A program made the translations under genes and the position numbers. From Valencia hispanica (Eukaryota > Chordata > Actinopteri > Cyprinodontiformes > Valenciidae), in NCBI GenBank assembly GCA_963556495.2, contig OY747702.1, forward strand, positions 42,885,180-42,949,179: a stretch of DNA of 64,000 nucleotides, given 5' to 3'. The notes below the pieces were generated by a model, which saw nothing but the letters and a program-made list of their open reading frames with translations, ran no database searches and was not told where the DNA came from. Positions 1 through 11,516 of this stretch are shown here, piece by piece. Within the stretch, counting starts at the first letter, position 1, and each line of letters begins with the position of its first letter.

Positions 1-134
1 GTTTGTAGCGCGCCGTAGCAGTCAAGTCAGGGTATGACCATCAATCAACATTAATGAGGGCAGTTTGAAGAAAAATTACATCTAAGATAATTTCATTCAC
101 TCATCACTCTCTCTCTTTGAGGCCACCTGGTCAT

Positions 135-196
135 GCGTTGCCATGGAAGCGTTGCCATGGAAGCGTTGCCATGGAAGCGTTGCTATGGAAGCGTGA
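135..196. repeat. 14-bp minisatellite
   Basis: Four consecutive 14-bp units (gcgttgccatggaa; the fourth has one c-to-t change) are followed by a partial, diverged unit. Short reading frames across it only reflect the repeat. Confidence 0.9.
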
Positions 197-204
197 CCAT
201 GAGC

Positions 205-1386
205 AGTGCCAACAAGGAGTTGCTGTGGTCAATCAACCTCACTGGGGAAAAAAGCCACCATCTGGAGGGAGTGGAGATGGCTTTGATTGTGTTTGGGTTT
301 AGATTGTTGACTTCAAACTAAAGTTGTCAAAGTTGGATGGAAATATGCAAATTATTATTTTTTCTATAGATTTAATTTAGTCAAGAGCGTGTTTATGTGC
401 ATACAGAAAGTGTAAATTTTCTCTCCACTCCTGTTAATTAGCACTGGTGTAGGCTGTTGTGATTTAAAAGTCTGGGGAAAAAAAGATGTCTCTTTCTCTC
501 TTGTTGGTGGTTGAGGAAAAGGGAAGCCATGTGGTTTGGCTGTCAAAAATATAAGAAAAATATATTTTTTACTAATCCTCTGGATTGTTTGTGATTTTTC
601 TTTTTGGTGTGTATTTTTTTGCCCCAACTGGCCATTCTTGAACCTATTTTGATTTCGCCCTAAGACCCTAAAGTTGGTCATTAAAAAAGATCTAGAATTG
701 AAGACCAAGAGAGAACAACGTCCAACTTCTGCCGACATTTATAGTTACACAAAGAATAATTCAGTCTAAGTAATATCTAGTAGGCTAATGTCAGATTGAC
801 AAAGTACATTTTCTTGCTTGTTAGGTAAATCATGGGTGCTGGAGAGTCGTTTTACAAGGTGTTCCGTGTTCTCTCTTTCAAAATAATTCAAATACCATTG
901 AAAAATATATTCAGTTACCCTGTAAATTAAAACCTACAAGTTACTTTTGTGTAGTTAAGCAATTCAAACATCAGTATCAGTAAAACATTATAAAAGCTTC
1001 TATAAACATGTACATTTGTAAAGCTTAAACCCAAAAAAATTTTATGCAATGGCCAGAAACTAGTCATTGATGTATTAATAAAACACCCACTAACCTACTA
1101 CAAATATATAGGTAGCTTTAATAATCTAATAAATGCAGTTTTCAATTAACTTGTTTAAATTTTAAAAGGTTTAGGATCTGACTCGGGACTTAAGGTCTTG
1201 TGACTTAGTTCAAGACTTCAGTGCAACGAATGGAGATTTACTTGTGACTTGCAAAGCAATGACTTAAAGTTACCTCTGGTTGCTGCTTTCACTTTTAATC
1301 ATTGGTTGGGTTTAGAAGAGCTTAACTTTACCTGAGAAAATTTCACTGAAGATCTATTTTTTTCCCATGAATGAGCTGCACGTAAC
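205..1386. other. unassigned AT-rich stretch
   Basis: No recognisable gene or repeat end. A 124-codon minus-strand open frame at 364-738 has no recognisable motif and low-complexity composition; I treat it as chance. Confidence 0.5.
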
Positions 1387-1782
1387 TAGGGATGCACGAT
1401 ATATCGGCATCAACATCGCTATTGGCCGATGTTAGGCGTTTAACATATCAGCATCGGTCTGATAAGTAACAGAGGGCCGATATTAACAAATTATGTTTAT
1501 TTATTTCCATCTTTTTGACGTTTCTGTCTGTGTTTCGGGGGGGTGTTATCCATGTGGTGTTTGTTTGGTCATGTGACAGCGATAGTGATGCGGCGCAGGA
1601 ATGTGGGGGTGTTTAACTCAAGCAGAGAAGCGATGTAGATGGTGTGGTTGATTTTCCACGGTGTTGAAAGTGTAGGGAAATATACTGTATACCATATCGG
1701 TGCGTACCGGTTATCGGCCATAACAGCGGGATTAATATCGGACATCGGTATCGGCCCAAATTTTCATATCGGTGCATCCCTA
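1387..1782. mobile_element. hAT-like non-autonomous element (MITE)
   Basis: The ends are inverted copies of tagggatgcac(c)gatat, with many dispersed cgatatcgg-like motifs inside, a pattern typical of abundant teleost hAT MITEs. The flanks cacgtaac and taagaaac agree at only 5 of 8 positions, so any 8-bp target duplication has decayed. There is no coding capacity; the 61-codon minus frame at its right end is incidental. Confidence 0.8.
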
Positions 1783-4609
1783 TAAGAAACCATCCCATAC
1801 TACAGGCATCCAGAACATAAATTGATTTTTTGAATTCTTGTGCATTTTAAATTTCTTTTGCACCAAGCCAAAAATTGGCATGGGAGGATAGATGCATGGA
1901 ATTGGTTATAATCCAATTACAAATGTGTAATGTTATTTCTTTTTTTCTTTTTTTTTGCCGTACTTAGTTTGAGAGCAAACACATTCTAATTTATCCCACT
2001 TCCCATTTGCTTTACATTTAATATACAATAAAAATTGGAATGCATCTGTCAACATTTGAAACTCTTTTTTTTCTTAGCATTCTTTGTCTATACAAGCAGT
2101 GTATGTGTTTAAAAACCGTGCAAAACAGAACTTTACATTTAATTTGAGCTGCTGTCATTGTTTTTTTAACAAATAGATTAATAATTATAAGCTACCTACT
2201 TTTCAAAATTGAAGTGAAAACTTGTTCATCCCACTTTGCATCACAAGACACCCATATTTAGAGGTCATTAAACATTCACACTTTGTATTTGTGCTCTAAA
2301 AAGTGAGGGCTGCAACGTTGGCAGTGACTTTGGCATGTGATAATATGCTAAAATCAGCAGCTCAAAAAAGTGGTGAGATGAGTGTTTGCTGACAGCCCTG
2401 TGGGAGTGCAAACTAAAGGTACACAACTGTTGGCAGCAGTTGACATCTGAGAGAGACAGACTGCTGACAGGGAGATTATCTCCATCGGAGCTGCAGCACT
2501 GTGGGAGCTGTCCTCTGCTGCTGTGACGCTCCTTAGGGAGCATGGACAAGGTCTGCTTGGAGAGACTTTTCGCAGCAAAATTAGGCAGGAAATTGTACCC
2601 TTGTATTCCAGTCACTAAAAGGCGTATGGAGAGATGGAGAGCACATCCGTCAGAGGGCTGGAGGAATGATCCTGCATGCATGAATGAAGCGGTGATGACT
2701 TGGGTCTTGTGGGTATCTTTAGCATGTCAGGTGCCATGGTGACAGTTTGAAGTTCAGTCCTTAATGTGATGAAAAAAATTATGTGAAGGAGGGTTATTTT
2801 TACCGTTTTCATCACTTGTGCTTACCTTGCACATGTTTCTTTCCCTTTATTAAAGCGTTAAAGGGTTTTTAGCTTTTACCAAATATATTTTGTGTATTTA
2901 AATACGGAACAACATGCAACATTACACAAATAGGAGTCTTGGTAGCAAGGTTTGGATAATGTGTTTTATTTATTTCATGAATGCTTGTTTAGTGACGCTT
3001 ACCAACAGGATAGTTTTTCTATGCGTACAGTAAGAAAGTAATTTCTTTCTGTCAGACTGTTTTTATACTTATAGGCTCAAAACCTAATCAGGGGGTCATC
3101 TGAACAGTTTGAGACCTGAATCCTGCAGCTTATGGATGTATTCGGATTGGCCTGACCCAAGTGGCATTTCTCTTGAGCTCACATTCGAAGCCAAATCGAT
3201 TAACAAAGCAACATCACACAGACCTCACTGGGTTGGAGTGTGGATGCAAAACTACGAGCATAGATGTAATGGGAATGTAGATTACAATTATTTGGGGAAA
3301 AGACAGCAGGCTTGTATCAGAGGGAACTAAATGAGCTCTAACTCAAACTATGAGACCAGAGGTCTTGATGCTTTTTTTCTTTTAAATACTTATTCTATAA
3401 TATTAAAGGAAACACACCCTAAACCAACAAGTACATGTAGTTTTATACATACCACAGGGAATGGGAAAGCTAACATATATAAATATGAAAAACTGTGGTT
3501 ATTTATCTACCATCAGGGTTTTCTTTTACTCATGCAAGGACAGAGTATTTTATCACCAATTAACTTGATCTTTTCATATGAAATGGTACGCCAGTTATAT
3601 CACCCTTCATCTGTAAATGCAAATAAAAAAGCTTTGAAAAACCAAGAAAACATCATCTTGATGAATGCACACAAAAATCATTATGCCTTTCTGCTCTTGA
3701 CCTTTTACACATTTCTCCAACATTTTTCCTCCAGATTACAGTCCATTTTTAATTGGGATCTTATCTTACAAACCGATGCAAAATAGCGAATTATTGTGAA
3801 GTATAATAAAAAGGATCGTGTTTTCAGTATTTTTGACAATCGTAAAAGTCCGGGTGTGTTTCATTCAGCCTTCTTTACCCTGTTCCGTCTAACAATCACG
3901 GGAATAATCAAATGGCAGCTAAGAGGTTTATTTTAACTCTGGAGAAGCTGCACAGATCCACAACTCAAGTGAAAATATGTATTCTCTGTAAAACTATTAC
4001 TTAGTGACGTGACGTTAACAAACCAAATTAATGTTTTGAACGGCTCTTCACTGTGAACGATGAGAACCAATTCCTTGTAGAGACCCGTTAATTTTTTTTA
4101 CTCGTCAACTAGGGAAGCGTCATCAAGGAGGCAGGTGTTCAAGCAGTGTGTACTACGCTTACCTGCTGTGCAAATGCTAGTTTCATTTCATGATGAAACA
4201 AAACAAGCCACGGAGAGAAGATGGAGCTGGTGTGGGGCAGTAACCCCTCCTCGACAGAGAAAGGTAGCAATGCGCCATCTGGCGTGTAGTCTGAAATTTA
4301 TTAGAAGAAGACGGAGTGGGAGAGGAATGTAGGAGGACAGGGTAGCAGCCAGCGAGCGAGTTATTAGGCGGAGAGGAGGAGTCGTAATCAAAGAAGAGTG
4401 AATGTGAGTGACCAAAGATGCTGGCGAGAGAGAATAAGTCCCCAATTAAACACCATTAACATGTAATCCATCAATCATCTCAGTGTTAATTGTTTGATTA
4501 AAATATTGCAAAAAAACGGCTTATGAACAGCTCTTTGAGGTCCCATTTAAGTCCCATTACTACTATTATTCTACAAATAATACAACACAAAACTGACCTT
4601 TTATAAAAA
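1783..4609. other. unassigned region
   Basis: No gene or repeat could be named. 2268-2681 is open on the minus strand (137 codons) and somewhat less AT-rich, but has no recognisable domain and no clear splice framework. 3331-3786 is a 151-codon plus-strand frame with unremarkable composition. 4030-4110 has the look of an old transposon end but I could not find its partner. Confidence 0.4.
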
Positions 4610-4840
4610 AAAGAGCATCATTGGTGAAAGAATACCTGATAAGAATTCCAGTGTAAGTCTGCCACACACAATGTAGGGGTTAATGTTAATGAACATGGAA
4701 GAAGGGGCTCTGGTTAATATGTTTAAGCTTAAACTAAACATTTTAGCTTGAGAGGTAAATTTAAAGTAGGAAATGTGGTGGTGACAGCTTCATGCTGTGT
4801 GGATGTTTTTCATGTGTGGAGGTAGGAAAGTTGGTCAAAT

Positions 4841-5398
4841 ATTATTTAAAGCCTTGGAATAAGGATTTGATGAAGAACTTTGGTTTAGTCTTTTGCTTTT
4901 CATATTTACTTCATTCCTTGTTTAAGATTCTTTGGAGTACTCTAGTCCAGGGCACATTTTTGCTCTTGTTTTATTTTGGAAATCTATCTTTTCTATTTTA
5001 TTTGTTCCATGTTTCTTCTATGATCTCTTGTAACATTTTTGCTTTAAATCTTTATAATTTATCCTGTTTGGTTGGGTATACTTTTCCTGTGTATTCTATC
5101 TGCCATATTTCCAGAGTTAAACTTCAATTCCTTCCCATCCCTCACAGCTGCACCCAGTTTCTAATCAACCACCTGCTCCCTGTTCAGCAATCAACTCTCC
5201 TGCATAAATATCTGTCAGTCAGCTCTTTGTCAGATCGTCCTCTTTTTCCTCCAGTCTGGTTTCTTGTGGTTCTCTTATGCTGTAGTTATCACTGGACTTC
5301 AGTTTTTGGTACTTCTTATTTTAAGTAAACTTTTTATTTTACATACCTGCCTCTTTCCTGCATTTTGGGTCCAGCACTTCACCGTTTTATGAAAACAA
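4841..5398. other. insert of unknown type within the Tc1 relic
   Basis: T-rich sequence separating two blocks of the same Tc1 relic. It is covered by a 178-codon plus-strand frame (4792-5328) that starts in the relic and shows hydrophobic, low-complexity composition only because the DNA is T-rich. The right end (ctgcctctttcctgcattttgggtc) resembles tails of teleost retroelements, but I could not define termini or a target duplication. Confidence 0.35.
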
Positions 5399-5942
5399 GT
5401 TAACCTTCTAGCAGGACAGTCCTAAGCACTATGTACCCCAGTGGGATTGTTTGTCAAAGTTTATAGACCTGTGTCCATGGTTAAATCTAATTGTGAATGA
5501 GTGAAAACACCTAAAAACTGATGTTTACAGACACACCACCCAATCTAAGTCAGCTTGGCTATTTAGCTAGGAATGACTTACAAGTACAGCTGTTGTCACA
5601 CGAAAAGGTCCATCTACAACAGTGTTGTTTTCGTCAACGATAATGATGATGAAATCATTTCGTTGACGCCACTTTTTCATGACGATAAGGAGACAATGAC
5701 GAGATAAACATGGCTCTTTGATGACTAAAACATGACGAGACTTGTGTGAGTTTTCGTTGATGAGAGTGGACGAAAATGTTAGTGGGTGGTCTGTCAGACG
5801 TTTAAAATGCATGACATTTCTGCTTAATGTGCGTGCAAATTAAAACCTTAAAAGTATCTGCCCCTGCATTCTATCCTTGTTTGGTTACGCCCACCACCTG
5901 GCGTGCAGCGCACAACGTGCTCAACACGTCACATTGTTGTCA

Positions 5943-6003
5943 CTACGACCAACCTTAAGCAGCATCTGAAGGCTCGCTACAAGGATATTTTTTCGGAGGT
6001 AAG
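5943..6003 (+). pseudogene. BED-finger exon remnant of hAT transposase with splice donor
   Basis: Translating plus-strand codons gives TTTNLKQHLKARYKDIFSE, which matches the second half of BED zinc fingers in hAT transposases (the '(T)NLxxHLxxxH' segment; here the terminal His is replaced by Tyr). It is followed directly by gtaagt, a consensus splice donor. The first half of the finger with its cysteines was not found upstream. The rest of the transposase is missing, consistent with internal deletion of an autonomous parent. Confidence 0.6.
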
Positions 6004-6454
6004 TTACATATAGCCTACACATAACGTTACAATGTTATTCGACAATCGGCTTGTGAGTAATTTCATAGTAAGCTTTAAAAATATTATTAAGTTTTACACA
6101 TACTCCTGGCGGAAATAGGATGCTAACTTCAGGCTAAAGTTAGCTTTTGTTACACTAACGCATGTTTAGCCATGTTTACATTTGGTGACGTTATGGTAAT
6201 CTCTTTGTGTGTTTATGTTCTGTCAGCACGTAACTTGCTATGTTAGACAGGTGGAATTATTGTTATACATTGATTCCACTGTTACCAATTTATCTCTGTG
6301 TAATGCACAATCCTTGGATCAGAAAGTATTTGCAGTTGGGTGGAAACCTTTTATGTCGATCTACAATGTGTTGAACTATAGATCTGCTGCTATTTTCACA
6401 ACTTATGAGTGACACTGCCCAACAGCAAAATACTCATTGACCTACATTAATTTG

Positions 6455-6861
6455 TTAAAGGTATAGCGGAGGATATTTCAGAATTTTAGAAAAGACCCGC
6501 CCTCTCCAATTTTTTCAAAAATGCACATGCGCAACACTATCTGCTCCCGAGAGGGAACGCCATGTGCACAATAGAGCATGCACGAGCCTAGTTCACCTCG
6601 TGCACGTCGTTTCCACTATGTCAGACTCACCACCGGTAAGTGAAAATCTATTTATGACAAGCATCTCTATAGCTAACTTTAGCATGCTACAGGCCAATAA
6701 ACAAGCTATCGTCTAGCATCAAACTCATCACACATAATATACCTGAAAGTGCGCATGTGCAGAAAGCGAAAACTACCTAGGGACGAGCATATCACCAGAA
6801 TGACTGACCAATAGTATAGGCTACCTACCCGGAAAAAGAAAATCCTCCGCTATACCTTTAA
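6455..6861. mobile_element. nested MITE with TTAA ends (piggyBac-like?)
   Basis: A 20-bp terminal inverted repeat, ttaaaggtatagcggaggat, occurs at the left end and as its perfect reverse complement at the right end. Each end carries TTAA at its outer edge, which would fit piggyBac-type targeting, although a TA or TAA target cannot be excluded. It is about 407 bp, non-coding, and lies inside the hAT element at 5620-7040. Confidence 0.8.
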
Positions 6862-7538
6862 GACTACTTTTTCCCCCTTTTTTTGACTAAAACTAGACTA
6901 AAACCTTCTTGACTTTACGCCGACTAAAATTGGACTAAAACTATCACAGAGAGAAGTGACAAAAAAATTACTAAAACTAATAAGCATTTTAGTCCAAAAG
7001 ACTAAGACTAAATCTAAGATGGTTGTCAAAAACAACACTGATCTACAAAGTGTTTATTCAAGGTGGCTTGAACACATAAGATGCTACACTTTGTCATGGT
7101 TCTTTTTCTTCCCCCTTCACAATGTGTATTTTTTGTGTCGGTCTACAACATTAAAAACTAATAAAATCCATTAAAGTTGGAGGTTGTAAAAGGACAAAAT
7201 GTGAAAAAAAATCAGTGGGTACAAATACTTTTGCAAGGCACGGCAGTTTTCCAAACATCAAGAGTTTGACTCATTCCAGACTCGGCGTGGTAAACACTCG
7301 GGTAAAAGAGGTTTCTGTTAAGCCTGTATAGTGTTTATTTCATTGCCTAACATTAGACAGAGCATCATCTGTGTTTACCAAGGGCGCTTCTACAGTGAAG
7401 GTCTGTCAGGGTGAGATTGTTTACAGTAAACCACGAGGAAAAAAAAGCCAGATGTAAATTTCCCTGAAGGTGGATGGAAAGTTACCAAGCTCGTGTGGGA
7501 CTATATATTTTACTCATTCTAAAATAAATCAGGATCTA

Positions 7539-9168
7539 CACTCAACAAAAATATAAACGCAACACCTTTGTTTCTGCTCCCATTTTTCATGAGATGGACT
7601 TAAAGATCTAAAATTCATTCCAGATACACAATATTACCATTTCCCTCAAACATTGTTCACAAATCAGTCTAAATGTGTGATAGTGAGCACTTCTGCTTTG
7701 TTGAGATAATCCATCCCACCTCACAGGTGTGCCACATCAAGATGCTGATCTGACATCATGATTAGTGCACCGGTGTACCTTATATTGCCCACAATAAAAG
7801 GCCACCCTGGAATGTGCAGTTTTTTGCTTTATTGGGGGTCTGGGGACTCAGAACCGGTCAGTATCTGGTGTGACCACCATTTGCCTCATGCAGTGCAACA
7901 CATCTTCTTCGCATAGAGTTTATCAGATTGTCAATTGTGGCCTGTGGAATGTTGGTCCACTCCTCTTCAATGGCTGTGCGAAGTTGTTGGATATTAGTGG
8001 GAACTGGTACACGCTGTCGTATACGCCGGTCAAGCACATCCCAAACATGCTCAATGGGTGACATGTCCGGTGAGCATGCTGGCCATGCAAGAACTGGGAC
8101 ATTTTCAGCTTCCAAGAATTGTGTACAGATCCTTGCAACATGGGGCCGTGCATTATCTTGCTGAAACATGAGATGAAGTTCATGGATGTATGGCACAACA
8201 ATGGGCCTCAGGATCTCATCACGGTATCTCTGTGCATTCAAAATGCCATCAATAAAATGCACCTGTGTTCTTCGTCCATAACAGATGCCTGCCCATACCA
8301 TAACCCCACCACCACCATGGGCCACTCGATCCACAACATTGACATCAGCAAAGCGCTCACCCACACGACGTCACACACGCTGTCTGCCATCTGCCCTGAA
8401 CAATGTAAACCGAGATTCATCCGTGAAGAGAACACCTCTCCAACGTGCCACACGCCATCGAATGTAAGCATTTGCCCACTCAAGTCTGTTACGGCGACGG
8501 GCTGGAGTCAGGTCAAGACCCCGATGAGGAGGACGAGCTTGCAGTTGAGCTTCCCTGAGACGTTTCTGACAGTTTGTGCAGAAATTGTTTGGTTATGCAA
8601 ACCAATTGTTTCAGCAGCTGTCTGAGTGGCTGGTCTCAGACGATCTTGGAGGTGAACCTGCTGGATGTGGAGGTCCTTGGCTGGTGTGGTTACACGTGGT
8701 CTGCGGTTGTGAGGCCGGTTGGATGTACTGCCATATTCTCTGAAACGCCTTTGGAGACGGCTTATGGTGGAGAAATGAACATCCAATGCACGAGCAACAG
8801 ATCTGGTTGACATTCCTGCTGTCAGCATGCCAATTGCACGCTCCCTCAATGCTTGTGGCATCTGTGGCATTTTGCTGTGAGACAAAACTGCACATTCCAG
8901 GGTGGCCTTTTATTGTGGGCAGTATAAGGTACACCTGTGCACTAATCACGATGTCAGATCAGCATCTTGATGTGGCACACCTGTGAGGTGGGATGGATTA
9001 TCTCAGCAAAGCAGAAGTGCTCACTATCACACATTTAGACTGATTTGTGAACAATGTTTGAGAGAAATTGTAATATTGTGTATCTGGAATGAATTTTAGA
9101 TCTTTAAGTCCATCTCATGAAAAATGGGAGCAGAAACAAAGGTGTTGCGTTTATATTTTTGTTAAGTG
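7539..9168 (-). mobile_element. complete Tc1-like transposon
   Basis: A 1630-bp element flanked by TA on both sides (7537-7538, 9169-9170). Its long inverted repeats are about 285 bp (7539-7824 and 8884-9168) and differ at only scattered positions over their whole length, starting cactcaacaaaaatataaac against the complement of the right end. The transposase gene lies between them on the minus strand. Intact ends and similar repeats point to a relatively young insertion. Confidence 0.95.
7858..8870 (-). pseudogene. Tc1-like transposase, two lesions
   Basis: Read on the minus strand. The likely start is the ATG at 8870-8868 (protein start MPQMPQALRERAIGML). The N-terminal part carries paired-like helix-turn-helix segments (SVARALDVHFSTISRLQRRF). 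The C-terminal part has the DDE catalytic core: FTDESRF, then QQDNARPH, then SPIEHVWD, with 34 residues between the second Asp and the Glu (DD34E). About 340 codons are expected, as here. Two lesions break it: a one-base loss near 8565-8570, after SAQTV, shifts the frame until the correct frame (RLREAQLQAR) resumes; and TGA at 8373-8371 replaces an expected Trp in RQRVxRRVGERF. The final codons end GGHTRY and a stop. Confidence 0.92.
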
Positions 9169-9170
9169 TA

Positions 9171-10194
9171 AAAACAGGAATATAAAAAAAACTTTGTTTA
9201 TCCTTCAGTCTGCCACTCATGTTGGGTCAAAACCCAACAACACGTCCCTCACCATCTGCGCTGGCTTTCAGTGCAGCAGGTATCTGTGTGTCAAACAACT
9301 GTTAGTGTCCTTCAGCTGCCATCAGTGGCCCTCAGGGCATCTTGTGTCTGATGCTGGATACATGGCTGCTTTTAGTCAGTCTCAGTGGAAGCTGCTTTTA
9401 CCTCGACTAAGCTATTAAGTGAGAACCTCCTGTTCTGAAAGGGCAGCTCTATTAAGTACAGCGTTGTGTTAGATGTAATGTCAGTTTTGACATAAATTTG
9501 ACACTGTGTGCATTTGTTAAAAAAGCATAGCAATTTAAATTATTAGCTATTTTTTCCCGAGTGCAACGCTGACGGAACCCAATTCTCTGCCTCTTTTGTC
9601 TACTGGTATATTATGTTCATGACCCCAAGTGCTTCGCAGAGCAAGTTCAAAATCGTACAGACAGACAAATAATACAACAAAAACAGTAAAAAGGACATCT
9701 GTTCCAGGAATTGCTGTGATTATTTCACATCATAAAATATTTAAAAAAAATGTTTTCAAAGGGAAGATGGAGGGACATGGAGGAAAGACAATAGAATCAC
9801 ACACTATACTAATTTAAGTATTTTTCTTTAACCAGCTCTCTGGCTCTGTTTGCCTTAATCACAACCCAGTTATTAGTGCAACTCAAACCCCAAATATATT
9901 TTTTTCTGATAAACTGTATAAATGAGTGTCTAATAGTGATGTTTATATGTGTATTCTTTATTGTGGCATTTTAGTGGATATTATTTAAAACATACAATTC
10001 CTGCCTACAACAGTTAGTGTGATTTCCCCTTCAGGATAAAAGTCTTCACTACACTTGAATTTTAATCAGCCATCCCCATTGGCTCTACGGTGAGCTCGGA
10101 CCTATGATGATTGTAGATGCTAGTTTGAGAACATGATTTCCACAGTTTATCTATAACCCCACCATTTTAAATCCAGTCTCGATTACAGCATTTA
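9171..10194. other. unassigned region
   Basis: AT-rich sequence with no element ends or convincing coding frame. The 109-codon plus frame at 9089-9418 starts inside the Tc1 inverted repeat and is incidental. Confidence 0.5.
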
Positions 10195-10995
10195 CAAAAC
10201 ACTCTAGACAGGCCAGGGATGAAGTTGTGGAAATATTTAAAGCAGGGATGGCTGAAGACATGGCCTCTTATTTACTTAAACTGGTTGCCAAGAAGCCCAT
10301 AGCAACTCTAGAGGAGCTGCAGAGATTCACAGTTCAGATACCAGAACCTTGTTCTTGAAAAATCTAACGTTTATGGAGGAGTAGCAAGAACAAGACAGAC
10401 CATTTGCAGCTTGATACAAGCCATTTAGGGAACACTGTAAACAATTGGAATAAGGTACTCTGGTCATATGAGATCAATTATCTTATCCTGGAAGAAAACT
10501 TTTTAAAGCTTGCAAAAGATTTTAAACTTGACAGGAGCTTTACCTTCCAGCAGAATGCTAAATGTAGACAGAGCCACAATGGAATGGTTTAGATCAGTGT
10601 TTACCAAGCTTTCTATCTTCTGACCCACTAAATAAAAATATGAGGGTTGTGACCCCACTCTTGAGGACACAAGCATTTTTACTGAGTTAGTTAAAAACTG
10701 GTGCAATGACAGCACAATCAGCGGAACAGCCAATATATTGACCAATATATTGTCTTTAATAGCATTTCTAAAATGCACATGATTTCGCATTTTTGCTTTA
10801 GGTTAATTTATGAGGACCTCATGACCCCAGACTTACATATTCGTGATTCTAAGTGAGGTCCTGACCCCAACTTTGGGAACTAATGGTTTAGATTACAGCA
10901 AATTCATCCTTAAGAACAGTAAAATCAAGGTTGTGTAAAAAATTCATGGACTGCCTCCATCGTCAATGACAAAGACCAGAAGTGAGCAACTGTGA
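10195..10995 (+). mobile_element. Tc1-like relic interrupted by a hAT MITE
   Basis: Decayed transposase nucleotide blocks appear in order: a 'GxEVVEIFKAG'-like start near 10215, a 'KKPIATLEELQRFT'-like block near 10290-10335, 'KVLWSYEI' at 10453-10475, and a 'FTFQQNAK' catalytic block at 10539-10563. It resumes after the insertion at 10894. Large internal parts between blocks are missing and several stops are present. The family resembles, from memory, a common teleost Tc1 group different from the 7.5-kb element. Confidence 0.7.
10595..10885. mobile_element. hAT MITE with perfect 8-bp TSD
   Basis: A 291-bp non-coding element beginning cagtgtttaccaagctt and ending with the imperfect complement (aactttgggaactaatg). 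It is bounded by gtttagat on both sides (10587-10594, 10886-10893). The duplicated octamer is part of the Tc1 transposase sequence it interrupts, so the empty site can be read directly. Confidence 0.88.
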
Positions 10996-10999
10996 AATT

Positions 11000-11395
11000 G
11001 GACGGTCTAGCCTTCAAATGTATTCCCACCTTGACCTCTGCATATGTCCTGTTACCTAGCAACCGTGACAGTGCAAAACACATACAGGTAAAAATGGAGC
11101 TGGAGATCTTGCAGAGCTTTATTTTTTTTTTATTTCAATAATTTTAATTAAATTGTTTTGGGGTGTTCTTTTACAAAAATATCAAAAAACATCTCTAAGC
11201 CTTCGAAGGATGCAGCGCCTGAATATAGACACTCCCAATGTAAGGCTAATATTGTCAACCTAACAAAGAAGTCTGACTGAGCTTGAGCTATTCTGTAAAG
11301 ATTGGACCAACATCTTTGAGTACTGATGTGTGAATCTAGCAGAGACAGAATTGTAGCTTAAACTAGATCAAAAGAAATACAAATACACAAAACAC
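11000..11395. other. unassigned region
   Basis: AT-rich sequence between the Tc1 relic and the SINE/LINE tail; nothing recognised. Confidence 0.45.
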
Positions 11396-11516
11396 TTTTA
11401 TGCTGGCGACCTGTCCAGGTTGTTACCCCGCCTCTCGCATGACTGCTGGAGATAGGCACCAGCCCCCCCCTACGCAACCCTGCACAGGAATGACGGGTAC
11501 AGAAAATGGATGGATG
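11396..11516 (+). repeat. SINE/LINE-tail interspersed repeat with (TGGA)n end
   Basis: Matches the widespread teleost repeat end: ggcgacctgtccagg, then the 'gcctctcgc..tgactgctggagataggcaccagccccc' theme (paraphrased), and a tail of atggatgga. It is 5' truncated. Related copies occur at 18962-19125 (plus) and 32796-32998 (minus). Confidence 0.75.

Larger units (their letters stand above)
5620..7040 (+). mobile_element. hAT transposon, internally deleted, with perfect TSD
   Basis: The element begins cagtgttgttttcgtcaa and ends ttgtcaaaaacaacactg, a terminal inverted repeat of about 18 bp. It is flanked on both sides by atctacaa (5612-5619 and 7041-7048), the perfect 8-bp target duplication expected of hAT transposition. 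At 1421 bp it is too short for a full transposase. It keeps a fragment of a BED zinc finger exon near 5943-6003. A separate MITE (6455-6861) sits inside it. Host DNA on both sides is the Tc1 relic. Confidence 0.9.
4610..7250 (+). mobile_element. old Tc1-like transposon relic, interrupted
   Basis: Three blocks read in order as decayed Tc1-family transposase and 3' end on the plus strand. 4610-4840 holds transposase-like nucleotide blocks, including the conserved 'GGGSIMLWG'-type stretch around 4772-4815. 5399-5611 starts with the 'FQQDN'-type catalytic block (ttctagcaggacagtcct). 7049-7250 matches the usual 3' terminus ending in acttttgcaaggca. Stops and indels are dense. The gaps are a 560-bp unassigned insert (4841-5398) and a hAT insertion (5620-7040). 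Family assignment is from memory of teleost Tc1 consensus sequences. Confidence 0.65.

Noticed and set aside
2268..2681. 137-codon minus-strand frame considered as a host exon
   Set aside because: Slightly less AT-rich, but no motif, no credible splice pair and competing frames on both strands; needs homology evidence I cannot obtain.
3331..3786. 151-codon plus-strand frame
   Set aside because: No domain, no splice or promoter context, composition like the surrounding AT-rich DNA.
4792..5328. 178-codon plus-strand frame resembling a membrane protein
   Set aside because: Hydrophobicity follows from T-rich DNA; the start lies in a Tc1 relic and no conserved motif is present.
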